A DNA stretch of 64,000 nucleotides from Rhea pennata (taxonomy: Eukaryota; Chordata; Aves; Rheiformes; Rheidae), in NCBI RefSeq assembly GCF_028389875.1, contig NW_026907681.1, forward strand, positions 1,674,001-1,738,000. The letters are read 5' to 3'. Position numbers and translations under genes: made by a program. The notes beneath the pieces were generated by a model. It saw nothing but the letters and a program-made list of their open reading frames with translations. It was not told the DNA's origin and did no database searches. Below, in pieces: positions 24,196-36,700 of this stretch (within the stretch, counting starts at the first letter, position 1; every line of letters starts with the position of its first letter).

Positions 24196-24795
24196 TCAGA
24201 AGTTTCGTGAAGCTCTCGCCCTGGAGCGAGTCCAGGTACATCCGGCTCTAGCCACTTGGCAACGGGCAGAAATGCCTTTCTTGTCTGGTTGTTTCAAACT
24301 GTTAGCAGAACCTGGGTACTCCACTATTAAGAACATTTCTTCCTCATTTTTTGGAGGATCGGAAGTCTCAGCATATGAACTACTGGTATATTTGGGGTAA
24401 TTGGGCATTTGAGTGTCCTGTGGGATTTGGAGACTCGAATAAGGTAAGAGGGCACAGGAGAGACCACATCTGGACATGGAGTCCAGTTTAGAGTCCCAAG
24501 CTTCAGACTGATGGGGCACACCGGTGTGAGCCCAGGGGAAGCCTGGGCTTCCCCCTGTTTCCTGAGGACCTCTAGCTGCAGGGGAGGCCTCTGGCTTTGT
24601 TCCTGTGCTTGCTGATGGGGCAAGGGACATGCTGTCCCCTGCATCCTGAAAGCCATTGGCCAAAGGAGATGCCACTGGCTCGGCTCCTCCGGGCATTGCT
24701 GGGTCGAGAGGCGTGCTCTCTGTGTCGCTGGCTGCCTCCGTGGCAACATCTCTGGCCTTGATGTCAGGCGAACGGGGCACCTTCTGGTGGCACAT
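24196..24795 (-). CDS. unidentified 199-codon ORF, possible terminal exon
   Basis: Minus-strand frame from ATG 24795 to a stop at 24196. It stays open upstream to a TGA about 12 codons earlier, and that extension includes an acceptor-like GGGTCAG, so it could be a last exon and not a whole gene. The product would be rich in Ser, Pro, Thr, Ala and acidic residues, low in hydrophobic runs and without cysteine pairs, so probably disordered. A tail with EEEMFLIVEYPGSANSL and a basic C-terminus follows. A second minus frame over the same DNA is also open for 140 codons, which weakens the case for coding. No family recognised. It lies 1.6 kb downstream of the MROH stop on the same strand but is not needed to complete that gene. 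Confidence 0.25.
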   Translation of the reverse strand: MCHQKVPRSPDIKARDVATEAASDTESTPLDPAMPGGAEPVASPLANGFQDAGDSMSLAPSASTGTKPEASPAARGPQETGGSPGFPWAHTGVPHQSEAWDSKLDSMSRCGLSCALLPYSSLQIPQDTQMPNYPKYTSSSYAETSDPPKNEEEMFLIVEYPGSANSLKQPDKKGISARCQVARAGCTWTRSRARASRNF

Positions 24796-24799
24796 CTCT

Positions 24800-26378
24800 G
24801 TCTGTGAAGAGTCTCCTGAGGCTACGTCTGACCCAGGTCATGCACGAGGAGGGTTTTCCTCCAGCTCCTCCACCTGTAAAGGCTCTTCCTGATCAGTCCA
24901 ATCTGCTTGCTCATCCTGCAGCGCTCCCAGGCCTCTCTTCCCTCTTCTCACCTCCCGTCCCTGCTTGGGCAGCAAGGAGGATCCTAGAGCAGTGTGAGGT
25001 CAACCGGAGGTGTGTTGGCATCCAGCCATGCCGTTGTCAGAGACAAGCAAGGGGTGGAGCTGCGGGGCTGGTCCCTGCTCTTTGCCCTACTTCATTCCAG
25101 TGATATCTGTCTATTGAGAATAAAGCAGAGTGAAGGGCTAGCTTGCTGCTGTTGGGGCAGGGTTTGGGGGCAGCTTTGGGGGTGTTTAAGGCTCTGGGAT
25201 AGGCTTCAGGGAGTCTCTGGAGTTGGTGAGGGTGCTGGAGCAAAGTTTGGAGGCATTTAGGGTCTAAAGGGCATGTTCAGGCCCTCAGCAGGCCCTGCTG
25301 AGAAGGAGGAGGAGGTCCATACCCAAGGGGTGCTGCATACATCTGGATGCTGATGCTGCACATGGTTCTGGGCATGCAAGGAAGAGCCCTGGGGGAACGG
25401 AAGAGGAGGAGGCACGGAGCAACTTGTGGGGGACACCAGAAGAGGCATTGTGGAAGCATTGACCTTGTCAAGACCCTCATCCCAGAAGAGCTGTGGGGGA
25501 CACCCACAGCCCAGAGGAGTGGCAAAATCAGGCTGATGTCGTGCTGCGGGAGACATCCAGAGCCGCGTGCAGCACATGGGTGTCTGGGGAGATGCTGGAG
25601 GTGACGTGGGACTCGTGCAGGATTGCAGAGCCTGTGGCTCAGGGGCAGCTGTACAGAGGGAGCAGGGCTTGGGGAGGCTCTGTGAGGGTTTGTACATCTG
25701 TCCTCGGGGTACGGAGGAGCACCAAAGGGCTACTCAGAGGGGCCTGAGCTGCACAGAAGTGTGCACAGAAGGGCCAGGGGTGTACAGAAAGGCACATGGA
25801 GGCTACTGGGGTTTTCCAAAAGCTGCATGGAGGGGCATAGGACATGCAGAAAGGCGCACAGAGAGCCCTGGGGTGCACTCAAGGACCCACAGAAGGCCCT
25901 GAGGTGCACTGAAAGGTACATGGATGAGTCCTAATGGGGCTGCAGGGCAGATCACGTACACCCTCAGATGCCCAAGAGGTGGCTGTGAGTGCACCAGCTT
26001 GCTTCCTTTACCCTTGAATTCGCCACAGGGCCTGACAAGGCACACATGCTCCCATGCCCTCTATCACCTCCTGCTCTCCAGCTGCATCCACCTCCTCTCC
26101 ATGGCATCCACACTCCTCCTCCCACACTCACCTGCAGCCCCCACCAGTCCCACCTGCCCCAGCTTTCCAAATGTACACAAGAAAAAGCCTTGTTTTAATA
26201 TGGGCATGAGCAAATGCAGAAACAGGGCTTCCCAGGCAAGTTGTGGCGTCTTCATGCTTGTGCAAGTCCAATGAGACGTGGCCTGGAGCTACCTGCTTTG
26301 CTGAATGTGCTCTGCACTGGAGGCAGACCGGCAACTCGGGGATGCTGAATTATGGGAAGCTCATCCCACACTGGTTCT
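24800..26378. other. 3' flank of the MROH gene with degenerate repeats
   Basis: No exon recognised. From about 25740 to 25930 there are imperfect direct repeats of roughly 30 bases (variants of GTGCACAGAAGGGCC and GCACATGGAGG). No AATAAA placed convincingly for the MROH transcript. Confidence 0.4.
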
Positions 26379-29300
26379 TCAGCCTTGGTGCCACCACTGC
26401 CAGGCTCTCCGCAGGCGAGCGAGCAGGGCTCGGATGGTGAAGCCTGACGGGGATGCTTTCCTGGGCTCTCGGAGGGCAAAGGTTGTGTACGTTGCCAGGA
26501 AGCGGACTGTGGGGCTGCTGTCATGCTCCAAGCGCTGAAGTACTGTGGTGGGAGGAAAGAGTGGTGATCATGGCCTGTATCAGCAGAGCCCCCAGGCCCT
26601 TCCTGGAGGGAGGGCCAAGGGAAAGCCAGGCACCAGGAAACCTGCCTGTGCTCAGTGATACTCCAAATGTTCCCCAAATTCCCTTCAGGAAGGTAGGCAA
26701 GAGCCCTCCAGCCTTGTGCAGGGCATGGGTGCTCTCTGCCTGGCCAAAAGCATTGGCCCTCAAATGCCCCAGAAATTCCCTGCATCTCCAGGCACCAACC
26801 CCAGCCAGCCCTGCATGCCCTACGTACAGCTGCACATCTCCTCCAGGTTCTCCCCGTGCCAGTCCAGGAGCCGCCCAGCAAGCCCTAAGCACACACAGCC
26901 CATCACAAGGTGAGAGCCAGGCCAGGAGGGAGGGATCTGGGGCTGGGTAGAGGGACGTGGCCTTTGGGGCAGAGATCTAGTGCTGGGGAGAAGGACCAAG
27001 GGGCTGGGGAGAGGGACTTGGGGTCTGGTCAGATGGGCCCAGGCATTATGGAGAAAGACCAAAGGACTGTTCAGAGGGTCTCAAGTGCTGGGGAGAGGGA
27101 TCCAGGCATTAAGGAGGGGGTTGTGGGGGCTGGGGAGGGGGATCCAGAGTCTTGGGAGAGGGACCCGGTGGTGGGGAGAGGGTCACAGACGCTGAGGAGA
27201 GGGACATGGGCTCTTGGGAGAGGGCCAGGAGGGCTGGGGAGAAGCACCCAGGTGTTATGGAGAAGGACCTAGGGACTGGGAAGTGGGTCCCACGTGCTGG
27301 GGAGAGGGACCTTGGCATTCAGGGGTGAGGCGTGGGGAGAGGAACCGAGTGCTGGGGAGAGGGTCACGGGCATTGAGGAGGGGAACACAGGCTCTTGGAA
27401 GAGGGCTGAGGAGAAGGATCTTGGGGCTGGGGAGAGGGTCGTGGGTGCCCGAGGGGGTCTCACCGAGGAAGTATGCCGCCTGCTCGCGCAGGGGAGTCCG
27501 GGGATCCTCCAGGTACCGGCAGCTGCAGCTCACATACTCGCTGGCTACCGGCCCGGCATTCCGCACCTGCAGGGACCCCCAGTAAAGGTGCTGGCACCGC
27601 CGAGCCTGCTCCCCTCTGTGGGACACCTATCCCCTCTCTAGGACAGGCGTTGCCAACACTGGGTCCACCCCCCCTCCCAGGACAGGTGAGGGCACAACCA
27701 AGACAGGGGCTAGCACGGCCGGGACAGCTGTTGGCACTGATGGAAAAGATGTTGGCAGAGAAGGGGCAGTGGCTGGCACCGCCAGGACAGGGGCTAGGAC
27801 TGCCAGGAGAGATGCTGACACCTTTGGGGCAGTGGTTGGCACCTCTGGGAAAGGAGCTAGCCCTGCTTCAGTAGGGGCCGGCACCTCCAGGGAAGATGCT
27901 GCTGGCATAGCTGGGACAGGGATTGGCACTGGCTTTGCAAGCAGTCAGATTGCAAATTGTCCCAGGAGAAGCAACCTCCAGGACAAGGGCTGGCACCTGC
28001 AGGACAGCTGCTGGCACTGCTGGGACAGGGGCTGGCTCCCACGAGAGGTGCTGGCAACAGCGGGACAGGGGCCAGCACCTCCGGGACAGGCATGGCGCTG
28101 CTGGGGCTTCCTTACCAGGTACTCGCCAATGTACCAGATCTGTGCTCTCTCGGCCAGCTTCCGGAGCTGCTTCCAGTGTAGGAGCTTTGCAGCGTCCACG
28201 AGAGCTGCCTGGGCCACCTTGGGAGGAGTGGGGAGAGGGGTGATGGCACCACGGCCAGGCCAGGGACACCCCACAGCCGCCGCCCCGAGTGTCCCCCGGG
28301 TGGCCGTACGGCCTGCCACAGTGCCCTGTACCTGTGCCACCCCGGGGTGTGGGTCACTCAGATGCAGGAAGAGGGGCAGCAGTCCCTGGCGTGCCACCTG
28401 CTTCATCTGCTGCCTCTCGCTGCCTGCTGCCCGGCTCAGCAGTTCCCCAAAGAGCCGCATGGCCAGCTCCCGCACCGCTCTGACCTCCTGTTGGGGCAAA
28501 CACGGCAACGTCAGCAGGGGCGATGGAGAGTAACCAGAAAGGGCTCCCTACCAGCTCCCTGCCGCCATCCTCACACTGGAGAAGAGGGACAGAAGGTCAT
28601 GGGCCAGCTGCACAGCGAAGCGGCTGCTTTGCGATGGGGTGATGTGGTGCAGCACGTTACTCAGCACCACCAGCGCTTTGGCATCTGTCTCCCCATCAGC
28701 GTCCTGCAGCTGCTTCACCACGTCCGGGATCAGCTTCTGCATCTTCCTTGCCTGCAGCGAGACATGCAGCATTTTCCTCAGACCACTGATGGTGGAAATG
28801 CTCTGTACAGAGGCACGGGCGGCAAGCGCTCACTCACTGTGGCGGGTCTCTCAGAGAGGAAGAGGAGGCCGCGGAGCGCCAGCCAGCGCATGACTCGGCG
28901 CTCGTTGCCCAGCTGCTCCTGGCAGAGGCTCAGTGCCACCTCGTCATCTGCCGCACACAGATCAGGGCACTGCAGCAGCTGCAACGGCACAGGGCCAGGG
29001 TGGCACAGGGACCAGTGGCCACAGCTAGGACCAGGACCCCGGCACGTAGCACGGCATTCCCACTGGCACCTCCCACTTGGCCCCAGCCCTAGCCCCAGCC
29101 CCAGCCCCAGGGGCAGCCCCAGCTCCAGCTGGATCCCCTCATCGTTGCCCCCTTGTGCACAACCCCTCCACCCCATCCCTGTGCCCTCAGCGCCATCCCC
29201 ATGTCCCCATCCCCTCAGCCTGGCTCCATCTGCAGCCCTCTGGCCTTTCTTCAGAGCACATGGAGTGCTGAGGGCCAGCACAGAGGGTGCGTGAGACACA

Positions 29301-31021
29301 GGGGACAGCTGGGGACTAACAGAGGCACCAGCAGAGTCCTAGTTCTGCTGTCACCAGCCACCCCTTCCCACTCATGCCAGCACCTCACAGCCTACCTCGA
29401 TGAAGAAGGCCATAGAAGGGATCTCCTGGCACCTGTCCTTGCCCCTCAGGGCCATGCTCAGGTTCAGGAAGACCTCAGCACGCTCCTCCAGGGGGTTGCC
29501 CTGCATCTGCCTGGCAATGGGCAGGAGAGTCACCGTGGTGGCCAAGACCGATGGGCAAAGTGCAGTGGGACCCCGTGGTGGGACGGGAAGTAAGGACCGG
29601 AAGGGGCTTACCTGGCCAGCAAGGTAACCCCCGTGAGGTGAGTCTCAGGCTGGCTGATCATGTCCCAGCCACCCCGCTGCTGCATGGCAGTGACCTGCTC
29701 CCTATAGCCACTGCAGCACAACAACGCCTGCATGGCTTGCACCACCACCCTGCGCAGGGAGAAGAGCACTGATCTGTCATCCCCTTCTCCAGCATGGGCA
29801 CTGGGGGACAGACCGGGTGGACAGGGTACCTGGCAGGCCTGTGAGGCATGAGTTTGCCCTCGCGGCTGAAGGCAGGGATGTCCTCTTGCGCACAGACGAT
29901 GGTAAAGGACAGCTGGAAGAAGAGCGCCAGGTAGAGGCGGGGGAAGAGTGCCTTCACCTGCTGCTTGCATGTGTGCTGCAGGAGGATGATGTTCAGTGCC
30001 CGGGTTGCCTGCAAAGACACCAATGGCAGCCCTCACTAGTGCCACAGCTGCATGCACGGGGAGGCTTTGCTCAGCCAGCAAGCCTGTGGGGCAACTCACG
30101 GTCAGAGGAAGGATGCAGCTGAGGTCCCTGATGGTGGTGCCCGGTTTGCAGAAGGGCCGCTCCTGCACCACACAGAGCAGCTCCTGCAGCACCTTCTCCG
30201 CTGTCAAAGACTGGGAGACCATCACCTCCCACATGGCCACGGCAACACTGTGAGTCCAAGCCAGAAAGGGTCAGGTCAGCATTGTGGCATCCTGCTGACC
30301 CTTGCCAGCGCTGGCCCACCCGGCAGATCTGTGAGGCCTGGAGGGAGCAGAGCTGCAGCCCTGCGGCTGCTGCACTCAGGCTGGCAACAGGGGAAGTGTA
30401 CCTGTCACAGGTCGGGGAGCAGCTCAGCAGGCCAGTGACCACCTCGCTGGGGTAGTGGCATGTCAGGCGGAGAAGGAAGGTCTTCAACATGTCCTGGGCT
30501 GCGGCCTTACTGATGCCTGGCAGGTGCTCATAGATATGTGCCACAGTCAGCTGCAACTGGAAGAAAGACGGGTTGGCACCAGCCTGCTGCCACAGGAAAC
30601 CCCTTTGCCAGATAAATTGTGCTCTAGAGCCCCATGCTTGGGGGTCATCACCAGTGGGCTGGAGGCTTACGTGTTCTGGCTTGGCAGCGCAGTATCCCAT
30701 CATATCCTCGAGCACGTGTGTTGCCGCTGAGGTGTTGTAGGCACTGCTGTCCTTCATGCCCTCGATGGCCATAAGGACCACATCTGCCTGCTCAGCCTCC
30801 TCACAGGCCTCCATGGGGCAGCTCGGGGGTCCATCCTCCTCCTTGACCCCAGTTCTCATGGAGACGTCAGGGCGTCTCTCCATATCATCAACCCAAGCCT
30901 CTTTTGGGTGTCTGGGGGGTCTGGCCTCCTCCTTGACCCAGGCCTCCATGGGGTGGCTGGGGGGATGGTCCTCATCCTCACCCCACACTGCCGCAGGGCG
31001 GCTGGGGTGTCTCCCTGCCAT
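26379..31021 (-). CDS. Maestro HEAT-like repeat (MROH) family protein
   Basis: Minus-strand gene of 13 coding exons: 31021-30671, 30556-30402, 30247-30100, 30008-29830, 29749-29612, 29510-29396, 28978-28838, 28751-28575, 28487-28332, 28208-28116, 27566-27464, 26884-26828 and 26542-26379 (TGA 26381-26379). All have GT donors and AG acceptors, and joined they give about 658 codons without a stop. MROH hallmarks are GGWDMISQPETHLTGVTLLA, RWLALRGLLFLSER, a QQMKQVARQGLLPLFL-type helix, LLHWKQLRKLAERAQIWYIG and SSPTVRFLATYT. These are paired amphipathic HEAT helices; the molecular role of the family is poorly known. The N-terminus holds Pro/Glu-rich near-repeats (HPMEAWVKEEA, HPKEAWVDD). Human family members are often over 1,000 residues, so this is a short form like the many copies in bird genomes. 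ATG 31021 is preferred because the longer frame starts with GTG. Confidence 0.85.
26920..27455. repeat. G-rich minisatellite in MROH intron 11
   Basis: Degenerate tandem array of units around 28-40 bases built on GGGGAGAGGGACC / GGTGCTGGGGAGAGGG on the + strand. It fills the intron between exons 26884 and 27464. Many G3-G4 runs could form G-quadruplexes. The long open frames in it are a by-product of periodicity. Confidence 0.8.
27640..28105. repeat. minisatellite in MROH intron 10
   Basis: Tandem array of roughly 30-base units on the theme GGCACTGCCAGGACAGGGGCT. It lies between exons 27566 and 28116 and differs from the array in the next intron. It produces artificial Pro/Ala/Val-rich frames on the minus strand. 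Confidence 0.8.
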
Positions 31022-32959
31022 GCCAGCTCTGGGGCTCAGGCGGGACACGAAGGAGCAGTGGTGAAAGGGGGTCCTTCACAGGACCGTGGGCTGGCTGAGG
31101 GAGCTCCCTGGGAGATCCTAGCCGTCCCCCTCCCCTCACACTGAGGCGATGCTGTGGGACATTACGTGACACCACGAGGGACCATTGGAGTCACAGTGGG
31201 GGGGACAGTGGAGGTCACAAAGGGCCCTGACATCACCCCGGTCGGTCTCTGCCGCAGCTCACTGCAGTGAGGCCTCCATGGGGCTGGCTAGGAGGTGAGG
31301 GGGGCTGCTCATTAGCTAATTACACAAAGGTGACCCGTGAAGGGCCACCTCTGAGCCAGGGATTCCCCGTGTAGGTCTGAAATAGGGAAGCTGGTGGGGA
31401 GTCTCCATGCCCAGGGGCAGCCAGGGGCTGGGGCTCCTGAGGCAGCTGAGGCAGCGGCAGCCATGGGGCAAATCGGGCTGGTAGGGGCTGTGGGCAGGGG
31501 GCAGGCAGTTTTGGGGGGGGTTAGCCAGGAGAAGAGAAGGCTGAGAGGGGATCTTATTAATCTCCACAAATACCTTAAGGGAGGGTGCGGGGGGGAGTGT
31601 CAAGGGGATGGGGCCGAACTCGGATCAGTGCTGCCATGCGACAGGACAAGAGGCAATGGGCAGACTGTCTCTACCACAATAAAACCTGAACATGAGGAAA
31701 AAGCAGTATTTTCAATATGTGACCTGTTACAGACAACCTTCCTCCTCACCTCCCAACCCTGCCATTTCTCTCATCAGCCACTGGAGACTTACATCACTCC
31801 TGTTAAAACCTAGCCTGTTTCCATTCGAATCTGTAGCTGAATGTTGCAGCTCCTACGCACCAATTCCCACCTGCCCTCCTTAGAGAGTTGGCTGCAGACA
31901 TAGGAGGGTTTTTCTTAATTGCAAACAAAAATAAAATAAGATACAGCTTAATACACAGTCAAATGCACTCCTCTACTGTATGTTAAGTCCAAGCTGCCTC
32001 CAGTGAGGGCCACTTTCCACAAGAAATTACCTTCCTTGGACTGTTTTTGACTGGTAGGTAGAAATGGATAGACAGAAGCACTGCTACGGAGTAGACTAAG
32101 GAGACAATCAGACTCCTCAAAAGACAAGGCAAGTTTGAGGCTCCCTGAGGCTCAGAGCAGCAACTGGAGAGCTGAGCGGTATCTGATGGATAATGAGCAA
32201 GGGGAGGAGGAAAACGGGAAAGTTACAGAAAGTTTTCCAGATAGTCCAGATAGTCTGATATAAAGGGAACTTTACACATGACCACTTTGATGAGGACAGG
32301 TGCAAATATGTGAAAGATCAGTGAGATTACATCGACAGCATTATAGCCCGAGCAGTGGTAATGCAAGGCAAGGGGCAGAGCAGTACTTCTTCTCCTGAGA
32401 TTAATATCATTCCTGAAGATTTCCAGTGTGCTTTCATGGGAAAATGTTGACATTTTATTAAAACTATTCAGCCATTTCAGCTGAGGAGAAGGTGCTCCTA
32501 TCTTTTCTTTAAATGTTGAAAACAATTCTTCACCTTTCCAGGCAGAGCTCAGGTGTCTAAGCACAGGCACCCAGGGGCACTTGGGGAGGCCCCAGTGTGT
32601 CGGAGGTAGCTGCTTGGGCCTGGCAGCTCTCATGGAGGACCTGTGGGAGCCCCTCAGAGCTGCAGATGGAGGCTGGGCAGAGGAGAACAGGGCACCTACA
32701 ATGGCACCAGCTGTCTGTATTCCTGCGGCTGCAGTCCGCCCCAGTTCTGGAAATCACTTTCCTTTAAAGAAAAAATAATCGCCCTCAAAAGATCCAGTAG
32801 CCTTTCTTTTACACTCATGCCTGCACCATTAAAAAGATATTTGTGAGTCTTGCGCAGAGCTCAGTGGCCCCCGAACACTCCCTGCCCAGGGCTGTCCATG
32901 CCACTCCTCACTCTCTGTACAGAGTAAGTCGTGCACACCGCGGAAAGGAATGACCACAG
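31022..32959. other. 5' flank of MROH and intergenic DNA
   Basis: Upstream of the MROH start on the minus strand. I see no TATA box. It contains a 3' CR1 fragment (listed separately) and otherwise no recognised exon. The DNA becomes AT-rich from about 31900. Confidence 0.4.
31525..31705 (+). mobile_element. CR1 LINE fragment, 3' region
   Basis: Contains AGGAGAAGAGAAGGCTGAGA, GGGATCTTATTAATCTC and AACCTGAACATGAGGAAAAA, typical of the CR1 3' untranslated region. Both ends are truncated. Confidence 0.8.
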
Positions 32960-33690
32960 AACCCAACATCCCAGCCCTGTGCCTGACGGCAGCCTATCAG
33001 GTACTCAGGCAGACGTGACCTCACAACCACTCATCCCAGACAGGAGGGAAGTGCTGGCCTATCAGCTTCACCCACAGAAGTGACGTCACAGTCACTTTCC
33101 CACCTATGTGCCTGCTCGTGGTCCGTCACCTGCAGACACAGAAGTGACCTCACCGGCACCTTCATGGCTGTGTGCCTCTCACTGCCCTATGGGCTTCTGA
33201 GAAACAATAAATCTCATAAAAATGTCTCCAGCCACCAGTCTCCTGGTGACCAGGAGCTGCATCAGCTGACCAGATGCAACTGACCTCCTAATCGCCTACC
33301 GAGCCAATGGGCCTGCTGATGATCTTTCCCCTTCCCTTATGGAAACGACCTTAGCATGGTCTTGGCTTCCATCCAGTCAGGTGCTCAGGCAGAAATTACA
33401 CCATAACCATCCCCTCAGCCACGTGCTTGCAGCTGGCCTCTTAGAGGCTGAGGTGCAAGTGATCTCTCAGTCACCATCCGAGCCATGCAACTGTTTCTGG
33501 TATGCCCGATACTCAGTTCTAAATACCTCACTATCAGCATCCTGGCCCTGTGCCTCATGGTGGCCTACCAGGTCCTTGGGCAGAAGTGATCTTGCAAACA
33601 ATTACCTCAGGCATGAGCCAAAGGCTCATCAGAGCAGCTGTCAGCTGCTCAGCTGGAGAGGTCCTAACAATCACCTACCAGACCCACATG
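32960..33690 (-). repeat. 65-75-bp minisatellite, inverted arm
   Basis: Units such as GTGCCTGACGGCAGCCTATC followed by AGGTACTCAGGCAGACGTGA and CCTCACAACCAC are the reverse complement of the array at 33770-37140. About ten degenerate units can be followed. The strongest shared core is GGCAGAAGTGACCTCAC. Confidence 0.75.
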
Positions 33691-33769
33691 TGGTTGCTTC
33701 TGGCCTTGCAGTTTCTATGACGGACAGGGTTTATGTTCTTGCTTGGGAAGTTGTGTCTGCCTCAGCCTC

Positions 33770-36700
33770 GGACAGGCTAGCAGCAAGGTCATGGCTGAGG
33801 CATGTGTGTGTGAGGTCACTCCTGCCTTAGCAGCTGACAGACCAGCAGTAGCCACATGGCTTGGCTTTTGATGGGAAGGTTACTTGTATTTGATCAGCTG
33901 AAAGTGGGAGTTTAGTAAGCATTCTGTCTGGGGACCCTGGCAAGAATTGCAGAAACTGCAGGCCTCCAAAAACCTAGTGACACATTGCAAAATATGCTCA
34001 GCTGAGATGGACATCTGAACTGCCAGGTCAGAAATGACTCCCTTAGGTAAGAGACGAGTATCTGAAAAGATGGGGACCATAATACTGAAGAGAATCACAG
34101 AGTTATTTGCATAAAACAACTTCAGCTTTGCAAGCCAAACTATGCTCCTAAGGCGTTAAACAGGATAGCTTTGATAAAGGATATGCACTGTAAGGTTACT
34201 TTGGGCTCAGGAGGCCTTTAGGACTCTCTGATGTTTCTACATTGTATATTTAACTTTGTATTAGTAAACTAAACTCCTTCCCCCCGCCCTAGGTGGAGGT
34301 TCTTGAGGGGAGGGAGGTGGAAAGCAGCAACCTCCTCTGCCTAAAGACAGCGGGATGCTGCCCAGTGAAAAGAGCCGCATCATGTAAGGAGCCAGCTTGG
34401 TGCCTGATCTTGTGCTGATCATTTGCACACACCTTGTGAGCCCAGAGGTCCTTGGCCACCTTTGGTGTTAGTGCAATAGATTCTCTGTGTATTTGGGAGA
34501 AGGAGGCAAGGGAAGGCAGTGAGCAATGTGTAAGTGCTCCAGGGCAAAGGCTCACAGCTCAGTCTTGATGGTAATAAAGGAAAGGCACAACCAATTGTTC
34601 CCTTTTATGGATTGTGCCCAGGGTGACAGAGTGAAGATGTCCCATGTCTTGGAGAGAGCCTTGCCAGGAGATGAAACCCGTCTGCAGGGGACTGTTATGT
34701 TTGGAGTGGTAACAGTGTAGTGAAGGGCCACGAGAGTGGCGCAGGTGAGCTTCTCCTCCGTGAAGGTTTGCACCTTTCAGGTCACTTGTGACTCAGTCCC
34801 AGAAAGACCAGCAGCAGGCACCTTGATGCCCTTTGTGCTTGCGAGGTGAGTTGTGCCTCTGAACCTGGTAGGCCAACAGCATGCCGCTAGCTTTGGTGCA
34901 GATGGTGAGGTCCCTTGTGTCTCAGTGCTTCATGAACGGGGAGCAGGCCCCTTGCTGCTGTTTGTACTTGTTTAGGGCAATTGTGCCTGAGTCCCTAACA
35001 GGCCAGGCAGATCTATGGCTCCATGGATGCCTGTGATGTCACTTCGGCCTCAGGAGCTGCCAGTCCCGCTTGATGCATATTGCTGATGTTTGTGTTGGTA
35101 ATGAAATTTGGCCTCCGTGTCTGCTAGGCCACTAGTGGACACAGTGCTCCTTTTTGTACTTGTGAGGTGACTTTTGCTTCAGTACTTGATTAGACAACAT
35201 CAAGCACATGGTTCCTTTTGCCCTTGTGCTTAGGGCCTGGTAGTCCAGCAACACGGAAGCACATTCCTTCGATGCAGATTCTGTTGTCCTTTGTATCTGT
35301 ACCAGGTGATAGTTGGTGGGAATGGTCCGTGTTGTAACTTTTGTATCTATACTACCTGATAGTTGGTGAGAATGGTCTAATATTGTAACTTTTTAGTGCC
35401 TAGAACAGTACCACTGTGTTAAGCAGAGTACAAATAAGTAACTAAGAAGGTCTTGGAAATCTGTGAGAAAGAACAGCGTTTGGTTACATATAGATTCTGT
35501 GGCAGGAAGCCACAGAATAACCATGAGAAGCAGTCAACATGAAGGTCTCCAGTTGAAGAGTAATGAAATAGTGACCCCCAAAGTCAAAGTGGCCCCCGAA
35601 ATAAGTCTGCATGTGTGCGCAGTATCATAGCCCAGTTATGCAAGCAGGGCAGAGTTGGGCTAGACTCCCTGCACTTGTTGGCCCCATGTGCCGGGACTCC
35701 CACCTACCACCAATAATCATAAATACCGGAATTTTGCCAGAGGAGAGGGAGGCTGCTACACAGCAGAGGGCCACGTTGCCTCCTCGGGGATGCCTGAAAA
35801 GATTGTGCCTGTCGACTCTCTCTCTCATCATGCAGATGATCGGGACAAGCATTGGAGTGGTCCTTCTTGAGACTACCATCGAGTCCGTCTGTTTGTAAGT
35901 ATCTACTGATAAACTGCTTGCTGCTGAAGAGTGTTTGTGTGAGAGAGAGTTTGTGCTGACTTGCCAAACAGGACATTTGGCCCCCGGGAATCTAACTAGG
36001 GCATCATTGTTGCTGAAGAATCTGACAGGCCATCAGCAGACCCATTGCTGCTGTTTCTGGTTCTGAGTTCTGGTTCTGCATGAGTACCTGGCAGAGCCGC
36101 AGTGCAGACATTAGTGCTGTTTGTGCTTCTGAGATTTTTGTGCCTCTGTCCATGAGAGGCCACAGCACGAGCATGGCTTCAATGCAGAGTGTGAGGACAC
36201 TTTTGTTTAAGTATGTGAGAGGCCAGGGGTAGGCACCTAGCTGCTGCTTTTGCTTGTGAGGTAGCTATTGCCGTGCTGTCAGATATGCCAGCAGATGGCT
36301 TTGATGGAGACTGTGAAGTCACCACTTCCTGAGAACGGGATAGGCAAGCTGCAATTAAATTCCTTTGATACGTATTTGAAACGCTTCTGCAACTGTAAAT
36401 GACAGACAACAAGGAGACACATTATTACTCTCTGTGGCTGTGAGGTCAGTTCAGCCTCTCTGCCTGACAGGGCCCTGGCAGGCCCATGGCTGCTCTTTGT
36501 GCTTGTGAGGCCCCTTCTGCCTCAGGCCCTCGTAGGCCAGTGATAGGCGCATGGCTGCTGTCCGTGGTTGTGAGGTGGCTTGTGCAGCAGGGACCCTGTT
36601 AGGGGTCACTGGCAGGCCCCTGGCTGCTGTTTGTAGCTGTGAGGTCACTTCTGCCGCAGTGTGTCTGTTAGGCCAGCGTTGCTCACATGGCTGCTCTTTG

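Noticed and set aside
27255-27930. Pro/Ala-rich ORFs on the minus strand in the MROH region
   Set aside because: Translations of the intronic minisatellites; the exon at 27464-27566 explains the only conserved part.
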